Shown one piece after another: positions 1 to 4,155 of a stretch of 5,997 bases of DNA. The notes beneath the pieces are model-generated. The model was not told where the DNA came from and did not search any database. It saw nothing but the letters and a program-made list of their open reading frames with translations. Made by a program: the position numbers and the translations under genes. How positions within the stretch are numbered: the stretch's first letter is position 1; each line of letters opens with the position of its first letter. The stretch is taken from the NCBI GenBank assembly GCA_947586295.1, contig CANPXQ010000061.1:1-5997 (forward strand). The letters are read 5' to 3'. The DNA comes from an uncultured Bacilli bacterium. GTDB taxonomy: Bacteria; Bacillota_I; Bacilli_A; RF39; UBA660.

Positions 1-178
1 GTTTTCTCGGCATAAAGTCGCATTAATTACTTATTATCGATTATTCTAAAAGTTGCACTTGACTTTTTAATTAATAATTCAAAATTTTATAAATCTCTTG
101 TTTTTATGTGCATTTATTTCTTTAATCTTTTATTTTTTACACTACGAGAATTTAAGTTTTCATTTAACGTCTTTTTTT

Positions 179-201
179 AAAAAAACTGCTAAATTAGCAG
201 T
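179..201 (-). terminator. Rho-independent terminator of hpf
   Basis: Read on the minus strand, a 7-bp stem (ACTGCTA paired with TAGCAGT, plus positions 185-191 and 195-201) with a 3-base loop is followed directly by a run of six Ts (184 to 179). It begins three bases after the hpf stop codon, so it closes the hpf transcript. The T run is followed by a run of As, so the far side offers a weaker terminator for the opposite strand. Stem layout and loop are close to those of the csp terminator at 775-799. Confidence 0.88.
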
Positions 202-204
202 CTA

Positions 205-735
205 TTATTTTACATTTATAATTCCTAACTTATCATCTTTACGACGATATAATACAGATACACATTCTTCATCAATATTTTTAAATACAAAGAAATCGTG
301 ATTTAAAAGTTCCATTTGAATAATTGCTTCTTCTTCGTCCATTGGTTTCATCTCTACATCTTTTCTTTTAATTATTTTAACATCATCTATTTCGTCTTCG
401 GCAACTTCAAAATCAAAATTCATTTCAAACTTATCTAAGTTTTTATATTTATTATTTAACCGATTTTTATTTCTTCTTATTTGTTTTTCTAATTTATCGG
501 CAACTAAATCAATAGCAGCATATAAATCTTGATGATGTTCTTCAGCCCTTAAAGTAAATCGGCTTGTTGGTATTGTTACTTCAATAATTTGTTCATTATT
601 TCGAACTCTAATTATTACTTTACCTTCCACATTTTTACTTTCAAAATAACGGTCCAATTTACTTACTTTTTCGGTTATGTAATCCTTAATAGATTTTGTA
701 ACGGTTACTTTATCTCCCCGAATATTTAATTTCAC
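205..735 (-). CDS. hpf: Long-form ribosome hibernation promoting factor (HPF)
   Basis: The 176-residue protein has the length and two-domain plan of long HPF, which dimerises 70S ribosomes into inactive 100S particles in stationary phase and stress. Residues 1-95 are the S30AE/RaiA fold that sits in the mRNA/tRNA channel of the 30S subunit. Residues 96-118 are an acidic linker. Residues 119-174 are the dimerisation domain, with the family signatures KPMDEEEAIIQMELLNHDFF and a later YRRKD. The start codon is GTG at 735 (plus-strand CAC at 733-735), chosen because AGGAG lies at 749-745, nine bases upstream, and the product begins MKLNIRGDKV as the family does. The gene has its own extended -10 promoter and terminator, so it is probably transcribed alone, downstream of csp. 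In many Firmicutes hpf precedes secA, but the window ends before that can be seen. Confidence 0.97.
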   Translation of the reverse strand: MKLNIRGDKVTVTKSIKDYITEKVSKLDRYFESKNVEGKVIIRVRNNEQIIEVTIPTSRFTLRAEEHHQDLYAAIDLVADKLEKQIRRNKNRLNNKYKNLDKFEMNFDFEVAEDEIDDVKIIKRKDVEMKPMDEEEAIIQMELLNHDFFVFKNIDEECVSVLYRRKDDKLGIINVK

Positions 736-755
736 AATATCACTCTCCTAAAATG

Positions 756-764
756 ATTATATCA
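756..764 (-). promoter_or_regulatory. Extended -10 promoter of hpf with overlapping dyad
   Basis: Minus-strand TGATATAAT is a perfect extended -10 element lying between the csp terminator and the hpf ribosome binding site. No good -35 box is visible at 17 bases, which is usual for extended -10 promoters. The start point would fall near 749, giving a leader of only about 14 bases that begins at the AGGAG. The -10 lies inside a 6-bp inverted repeat (AATGAT-TAT-ATCATT, 752-766), which could be an operator or simply a by-product of the AT-rich sequence. Confidence 0.6.
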
Positions 765-774
765 TTATTCTACG

Positions 775-799
775 AAAAAAACTACTAAATTGTAGTAGT
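775..799 (-). terminator. Rho-independent terminator of csp, overlapping the CDS end
   Basis: On the minus strand a 7-bp stem (ACTACTA with TAGTAGT, plus positions 781-787 and 793-799) with a 5-base loop is followed by six Ts (780 to 775). The upstream arm and loop are inside the csp reading frame: they encode the final Thr-Thr-Ile codons and the TAG stop. Termination signal and C-terminus are therefore the same DNA. The element also separates csp from hpf. Confidence 0.88.
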
Positions 800-1000
800 C
801 ATTCTTTGCTCAATAACATCTATTGCTTGAAGACCTTTTGGGGTTTCAACCAATTTAAAGTCAACTGTGCTGCCTTCGCTTAAAGTTTTAAAACCATCTT
901 TAACAATTGCTGAATAATGGACAAATATGTCAGATAGTTGTTCATTTTCAATGAAACCATAACCTTTTTCATTGTTGAACCATTTTACTTTACCAGTCAT
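785..1000 (-). CDS. csp: Cold-shock protein, CspA/CspB family
   Basis: This 71-residue protein is a single cold-shock (OB-fold) domain that binds single-stranded RNA and DNA, acting as an RNA chaperone. The RNA-binding motifs are clear: RNP1 is KGYGFI at residues 12-17, RNP2 is DIFVHY at 24-29, and Trp7 and Phe8 complete the aromatic surface (Trp7, Phe8, Phe16, Phe26, His28, Tyr29). The fifth strand is GLQAIDVIEQ. A short tail, RMTTTI, extends beyond the usual family end and is partly encoded by the terminator stem. The ATG at 1000 is preceded by two purine-rich blocks, AAGGAAGGAGTGA and AAAGGA, so initiation signals are strong. It has its own promoter region and terminator. Whether it is cold-inducible or constitutive cannot be told from sequence. 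Confidence 0.97.
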   Translation of the reverse strand: MTGKVKWFNNEKGYGFIENEQLSDIFVHYSAIVKDGFKTLSEGSTVDFKLVETPKGLQAIDVIEQRMTTTI

Positions 1001-1031
1001 TATTCCTTTTCACTCCTTCCTTGTTAATTAA

Positions 1032-1040
1032 AATATAACA
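1032..1040 (-). promoter_or_regulatory. Extended -10 promoter of csp
   Basis: Minus-strand TGTTATATT is an extended -10 element (TG, one base, then TATATT, one mismatch to TATAAT). At 17 bases upstream the -35 position reads TTCCGG, a poor match inside the palindrome TTCCGGAA. The predicted start near 1025 gives a leader of about 25 bases. If this is the only promoter, csp lacks the long structured cold-shock leader known from E. coli cspA. Confidence 0.5.
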
Positions 1041-1080
1041 TAGTTAAGAAAGTTCCGGAATAGCTAAACGTCCTACAAAT

Positions 1081-1087
1081 TTCGACA
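1081..1087 (-). promoter_or_regulatory. Possible Spo0A box upstream of csp
   Basis: The minus strand reads TTTGTCGAAAT, containing the seven-base core TGTCGAA of the Bacillus Spo0A binding site. It lies about 60 bases before the predicted csp start and just beyond the end of the mreB-like gene. A seven-base match in 6 kb of AT-rich DNA can easily arise by chance, and Spo0A itself is not in the window, so this is only a candidate. Confidence 0.25.
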
Positions 1088-1133
1088 AAAAATTGGCACG
1101 ACTTCAAAATATTATCATACATTTTTTCTCTTT

Positions 1134-1736
1134 TCAATCATTTTTTTTAGTTTCATCAATTAAAAAAGTATCCTTATTAGAGAAAACATATCCTATATTT
1201 GAAGACTTGACTTCTATTTTTTCAATTAAATCAAATATTTTTTCATTATTTCCAAAAGTATATATATTTCTTTTTTTGAGTTTTTTATTAATTAATTTTA
1301 TAATGTCTTCATCGGTAAATAAATCGTAAGTAATTAATAAACTATGTTTTTCTTTATAGTAATCTAAGTAAGATAAAAAAGCATAAGTATTATTGTAATT
1401 TAAATATGCATTACTATTATTTAATTTATATAATTTCATTTCATTTATAATATTTACTTTTCGATAATTTAGACCAATAAAAATATTTTTTAATACTTCT
1501 ATATCTACTTTAGTATAACTAGGATTTATAATAATTGTTATGGCATCTCCAAATAGAGAATTATTAATATTATCTTCTTTTATAAAGTTCTTATAACTAG
1601 AAATAAATAACTTAACATTCGCTATTTTGCCATTTTTTAAAGCTTTATTGGTTAATTTATATTTAATTATTTTATTAATACCTTTACTATAATATAATAA
1701 ATAATCATCTACTAAATATAAAATATTTTTTTGCAT
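1134..1736 (-). CDS. Diverged, truncated MreB/Mbl-like protein (actin-fold remnant), function unknown
   Basis: There is no clear family motif in this 200-residue Lys/Asn/Ile/Tyr-rich protein. By position it sits where Bacillus and Clostridium carry mbl/mreB, directly after spoIIID. Reading it against Mbl from memory gives collinear matches. Residues 4-19 resemble the first actin strand pair. LKNGKIAN (33-40) and YKNFI (48-52) match LKDGVIAD and a helix ending in HFI. Residues 64-105 match the strand-helix-strand that ends in the EEEP loop. Residues 142-174 match the helix after the second phosphate loop. The DxGT and DIGGGT nucleotide motifs are absent, about 35-40 residues of subdomain IA are missing, and the last third of MreB is lacking. 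The frame is open and well initiated (AGAGG before ATG; 2-base gap to the spoIIID stop), so it is probably translated and co-regulated with spoIIID. The gene is real with high confidence; the actin link is an inference. Confidence 0.85.
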   Translation of the reverse strand: MQKNILYLVDDYLLYYSKGINKIIKYKLTNKALKNGKIANVKLFISSYKNFIKEDNINNSLFGDAITIIINPSYTKVDIEVLKNIFIGLNYRKVNIINEMKLYKLNNSNAYLNYNNTYAFLSYLDYYKEKHSLLITYDLFTDEDIIKLINKKLKKRNIYTFGNNEKIFDLIEKIEVKSSNIGYVFSNKDTFLIDETKKND

Positions 1737-1738
1737 AT

Positions 1739-1984
1739 CTACCTCTTTTTATACTTTAATTTAGTCGTTTGCCCTCCTCTTATATGTCTTTCTTCTAAGT
1801 GTTCATGCATAATAGTATTTATTTGGGAAGCTAAAGTTTCATCTATTTTTTTTAATCTTTCACTTAAATCTTTATGCACAGTACTTTTACTAACATTATA
1901 TTTATTGGCAATACTTCTAATTGTATCCTTTGTTTTTAACATATAATTGGCTTCTTCAACTACTCTTTTATTAATATCTTTCAT
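1739..1984 (-). CDS. spoIIID: Sporulation transcriptional regulator SpoIIID
   Basis: SpoIIID is a small DNA-binding protein that activates and represses many mother-cell genes in the sigma-E stage of sporulation and leads on to sigma-K. The 81-residue product matches the family end to end. A helix-turn-helix lies at residues 21-40, with the diagnostic VSKSTVHKDLSERL at 31-44. A basic C-terminal arm includes RHIRGGQTTKLKYKK (66-80), which in the family contacts DNA next to the helix-turn-helix. Length is close to the 80-95 residues usual for the family. The ATG at 1984 is preceded by AAGGGG at 2001-1996, 11 bases upstream; this site lies inside the 3' arm of a strong hairpin (1994-2025). It is followed after 2 bases by the mreB-like gene and preceded by spoIIQ, the conserved order in spore formers. 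Confidence 0.97.
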   Translation of the reverse strand: MKDINKRVVEEANYMLKTKDTIRSIANKYNVSKSTVHKDLSERLKKIDETLASQINTIMHEHLEERHIRGGQTTKLKYKKR

Positions 1985-1993
1985 TTATTAAAC

Positions 1994-2025
1994 AACCCCT
2001 TAATAAAATTTATTATTAAGAGGTT
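1994..2025 (-). promoter_or_regulatory. Hairpin burying the spoIIID ribosome binding site (or weak terminator of spoIIQ)
   Basis: In the spoIIQ-spoIIID gap a 12-bp stem can form on the minus strand: AACCTCTTAATA (2025 to 2014) with TATTAAGGGGTT (2005 to 1994), around an 8-base loop. One position is G-U in the minus-strand RNA but a C-A mismatch on the plus strand, so the structure suits the transcribed strand. The 3' arm contains AAGGGG, the only ribosome binding site for spoIIID. The stem is followed by TTGTTT, a poor U tract. It could therefore be a translational gate, an attenuator, or a leaky terminator for spoIIQ. Confidence 0.6.
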
Positions 2026-2035
2026 TAATTTATGA

Positions 2036-2665
2036 TTAAGCAAAATCTTTTAAATTCATATCATAAAATTGATTAGGATCGATAGCGATACCATTTTGAT
2101 ATACTTCAAATAATAAGCAATTTGTACTTTCATTTTCTAAACTATTATCCCCACTTTGTCCTAATACAGTTGATGTTGTAACTTCATCATTTTCTTTAAC
2201 TAAAACTTCACCTAAACTATAATATACTGTTTTTAAATTATTATTATATGTTACTTCTACTACATTTCCTAATATTTCATCAGTTGTTACCTTACTTACT
2301 GTTCCTTTTGTAGCGCTTATTACTTCAAAACTTTCACTAGAACTATAAAGAACGCCACTATTTTGTAAATAAGTATTGGCATAATACACTAAAGATTGTT
2401 GTTGTTTACTTTCATCATCATTCATATTATAAAAGTTTTTACTAATACTTACTTTATCACTAGTAAATGGCTTTACTATTTTTTCTTCATCCGTTGTGTT
2501 TGTAACGGGAATTGTACTATCTTTAATAGCACTAACAGCCATATTTCCCGAATCATATTGCTGCTCAATACTTGAACCTAAAAAAGCAATACTAATAAAC
2601 AAAGCCCCTATTGTAAGAACATATAAGCTCGGTAAAACAAAAGATTTTAATTTCCTTTTTTTCAT
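2036..2665 (-). CDS. spoIIQ: SpoIIQ-like degenerate M23 (LytM) protein, forespore engulfment factor
   Basis: SpoIIQ is made in the forespore, spans its membrane once and binds mother-cell SpoIIIAH across the septum, forming the channel that holds the membranes together in engulfment. The 209-residue product has one N-terminal membrane segment (about residues 9-30) after the basic MKKRKLK, then an extracytoplasmic LytM domain at about 85-200. SpoIIQ-like stretches include the region 77-100 and 113-125, LGNVVEV (132-138), TVYYSL (146-151), VLGQSG (167-172) and FEVYQNGIAIDPNQF (186-200). The zinc positions are lost: HxGxD is replaced by NSGVL (102-106) and HxH by CLL (183-185), so it should be a non-catalytic scaffold. 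It is shorter than Bacillus SpoIIQ (about 280), mainly at the C-terminus. Position between spoIID and spoIIID supports the name. A generic M23-like septal protein is the alternative. Confidence 0.9.
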   Translation of the reverse strand: MKKRKLKSFVLPSLYVLTIGALFISIAFLGSSIEQQYDSGNMAVSAIKDSTIPVTNTTDEEKIVKPFTSDKVSISKNFYNMNDDESKQQQSLVYYANTYLQNSGVLYSSSESFEVISATKGTVSKVTTDEILGNVVEVTYNNNLKTVYYSLGEVLVKENDEVTTSTVLGQSGDNSLENESTNCLLFEVYQNGIAIDPNQFYDMNLKDFA

Positions 2666-2670
2666 AATTC

Positions 2671-2696
2671 ACCATCCTAATTAAAGTATGGATGAT
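2671..2696 (-). promoter_or_regulatory. Possible small hairpin over the spoIIQ ribosome binding site
   Basis: Between spoIID and spoIIQ the minus strand can pair ATCATCC (2696 to 2690) with GGATGGT (2677 to 2671), 7 bp including one G-U pair, around a 12-base loop. The downstream arm overlaps AGGATGGTGA, the ribosome binding site of spoIIQ. The stem is short and the loop large, so the structure may be marginal. Confidence 0.3.
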
Positions 2697-2706
2697 TTTT
2701 CTATTA

Positions 2707-3624
2707 TTATACATTCATTTTTTTTATTACTATATTTTGATAATAATAATTTAAAATATCTTCATAAGATTTACCCATTTTCGCTAATTCATTAGCACCA
2801 TATTGACTCATACCAACACCGTGGCCATAACCTTTAGTAGTTATGGATATTTCATCAGATATTACAATATTAAAATCTGTCGATCTTAAACCTAACAAAG
2901 ATCTTACCTGCGTACCTTGAAACTGTTGATCATTTATGGTCAAAGAATTAATACGCCCCGTTTTAGAATAATTAATATTCGATATTTGAAGTTTATCACA
3001 ATTAATATTTAATTTTTCACAAAATTCAGTTTTAGGAATATTTACGGTTACTTCAAAATTTTTTACATTTTTATCAAAACTACTATCTACACTAGTTAAA
3101 TAATCTTGGCTTTCACCAAATACCAAATCAGCATCTTCCGTATAACCATTACTCATTGCAAAATAAAAAGCACATATAACTTCATTATTATAAGTTAATA
3201 CTTGATCCTTTGTACTATCTACGGCTTCTTTTACTTTAGTATAATAGGTTTCATAATTATTTTGCCATTTGTTGCGCATTTCATCGATTGTAATATAAGA
3301 TTGATCCGTAACATCTGTTACTAAGTCATACGTACCATTACTTGTATTTATTTTATAAAGTGCAAAACTACGCGAGGCCACAGCTTGGGCTTTTAATGCT
3401 TCCATTTGAAAAGAAGCAGGCATTTCTGCTGCTACTACTCCAATTATATAATCTTCTAAATTTAGTTTTTTAATTTCGCCCGATGTTTTATCTAATATTG
3501 TAACAATCGTTTCGGGCTCATCAATAACTTTTTCTTCTTCTTTTTCTTTATGATCTATATTATTTATTTTTAAAGCTACTACACTTAATACTAATATTAT
3601 TATAATTAATTTTTTGTTTCGCAT
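2707..3624 (-). CDS. spoIID: Stage II sporulation protein D, peptidoglycan lytic enzyme of engulfment
   Basis: SpoIID is a mother-cell membrane-anchored lytic transglycosylase that cuts glycan strands in the septum, working with SpoIIP and SpoIIM so that the mother cell membrane can move round the forespore. The 305-residue product has a short N-terminal anchor (about residues 4-20), a charged linker (24-37) and the SpoIID domain from about 38 to the end. VVAAEMPASF (63-72) contains Glu67, equivalent to the catalytic Glu of the family; KAQAVASRSFAL (78-89), MSNGYTEDA (157-165), LLGLRSTDF (243-251) and KGYGHGVGMSQYGA (264-277) are family signatures. Length is close to Bacillus SpoIID (about 340). 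ATG at 3624 has a modest AAGGG site that overlaps the rpiB stop codon, with nine bases between the genes, so expression probably depends on coupling with rpiB or on a promoter within it. Confidence 0.96.
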   Translation of the reverse strand: MRNKKLIIIILVLSVVALKINNIDHKEKEEEKVIDEPETIVTILDKTSGEIKKLNLEDYIIGVVAAEMPASFQMEALKAQAVASRSFALYKINTSNGTYDLVTDVTDQSYITIDEMRNKWQNNYETYYTKVKEAVDSTKDQVLTYNNEVICAFYFAMSNGYTEDADLVFGESQDYLTSVDSSFDKNVKNFEVTVNIPKTEFCEKLNINCDKLQISNINYSKTGRINSLTINDQQFQGTQVRSLLGLRSTDFNIVISDEISITTKGYGHGVGMSQYGANELAKMGKSYEDILNYYYQNIVIKKMNV

Positions 3625-3633
3625 AATTATCCC

Positions 3634-4083
3634 TTATATATAATATGTACCATTTTCAATATTATGTATTTTTTCAATTCTCCTTAAATGTCTTTCTTCA
3701 TTAGAGAAAGGCGTTTTCAAAAATTCTTTTATCATTAATAAAATATCTTCATAAGGAGTTTTTATTGATAGGGCTATAACATTGGCTCCATTATGTTCTT
3801 TGGCTAAATGAGCTTCGGATACCGAACTAACTTTGGCACAAATAATGCCTTTTACTTTATTGGCGGCAATACTCATTCCAATTCCCGTTCCACATAGTAA
3901 AATACCTAAAGTATTTTCTTTAATTACATTTTTACATACTTCAAAAGCAAAGTCAGGATAATCATCACCTTCTTTATTTTCTAAAGTGGTTTTTATAACT
4001 TCATAATTATCTTTTTTTAAATCATTAATTAATTTAGATACAATTTCTTTACCTAAATGATCACAACCTATATATATTTTCAT
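3634..4083 (-). CDS. rpiB: Ribose-5-phosphate isomerase B (RpiB/LacAB family)
   Basis: RpiB interconverts ribose 5-phosphate and ribulose 5-phosphate in the non-oxidative pentose phosphate pathway in the cytoplasm. The 149-residue product has the family length and active site: GCDH with Asp8 and His9 (substrate), CGTGIGMSIAANK (64-76) with Cys64 as the expected catalytic base and the anion-binding loop, His97 in KEHNGANV (ring opening), and phosphate-binding arginines in RHLRRIEKI (131-139). The usual CHD triplet after the Rossmann loop reads VSS here, a mild departure, so another sugar-phosphate isomerase of the family (such as galactose 6-phosphate, LacA/LacB) is not fully excluded; a lone subunit with this active site favours RpiB. 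AGGTGA stands four bases before the ATG. No terminator separates it from the surface protein gene 72 bases upstream, and it runs into spoIID. Confidence 0.95.
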   Translation of the reverse strand: MKIYIGCDHLGKEIVSKLINDLKKDNYEVIKTTLENKEGDDYPDFAFEVCKNVIKENTLGILLCGTGIGMSIAANKVKGIICAKVSSVSEAHLAKEHNGANVIALSIKTPYEDILLMIKEFLKTPFSNEERHLRRIEKIHNIENGTYYI

Positions 4084-4099
4084 ACATTCACCTAGTTAT

Positions 4100-4105
4100 A
4101 TTATA
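4100..4105 (-). promoter_or_regulatory. Possible -10 box for the rpiB-spoIID run
   Basis: Minus-strand GATATAAT gives a perfect TATAAT in the 72-base gap between the surface protein gene and rpiB. No good -35 box is seen. The start would fall almost on the AGGTGA of rpiB (4093-4088), an unusually short leader. It shares the GATATAAT context with the promoter at 5921-5926. Such hexamers are common in DNA this AT-rich. Confidence 0.3.
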
Positions 4106-4155
4106 TCTTTTAAATTACATAAATAAAAGAAGAAGAATTAAGCTTTACGTTATTT

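Noticed and set aside
11..23. Two minus-strand ATG codons near the left edge (23 and 13) that could start the gene after hpf.
   Set aside because: Neither has a ribosome binding site, and fewer than eight codons are visible.
2..49. Plus-strand open stretch from the left edge ending FSRHKVALITYYRLF then TAA, as a possible gene tail.
   Set aside because: Only 15 codons; no recognisable family end and no terminator after it. It cannot be told from chance.
59..93. TTGACT followed by TATAAA on the plus strand, as a promoter.
   Set aside because: The 23-base spacing is too long, and no plus-strand gene follows.
98..301. Plus-strand open frames at 98-301, 1093-1329, 1731-1946, 2496-2684 and 5094-5312.
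   Set aside because: All or most of each lies antisense to a well-supported minus-strand gene or in AT-rich spacer. Their products are Phe/Leu/Ser-rich low-complexity sequence with no family features.
1044..1136. Readthrough of the TGA at 1136-1134 as Trp, which would extend the mreB-like protein by 30 codons to a TAA at 1046-1044, with a coding-looking tail.
   Set aside because: Conserved Trp residues in csp, spoIID and the surface protein are all TGG, so TGA is not reassigned here. The tail matches no part of MreB that I know.
2683..2690. CATACTTT upstream of spoIIQ, resembling a sigma-E -10 box.
   Set aside because: Partial match, poor -35, and the implied start would lie inside the spoIIQ ribosome binding site.
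3640..3647. CATATTAT at the end of rpiB, as a sigma-E promoter for spoIID.
   Set aside because: Two mismatches to the -10 consensus, a weak -35, and the start would fall on the spoIID ribosome binding site.
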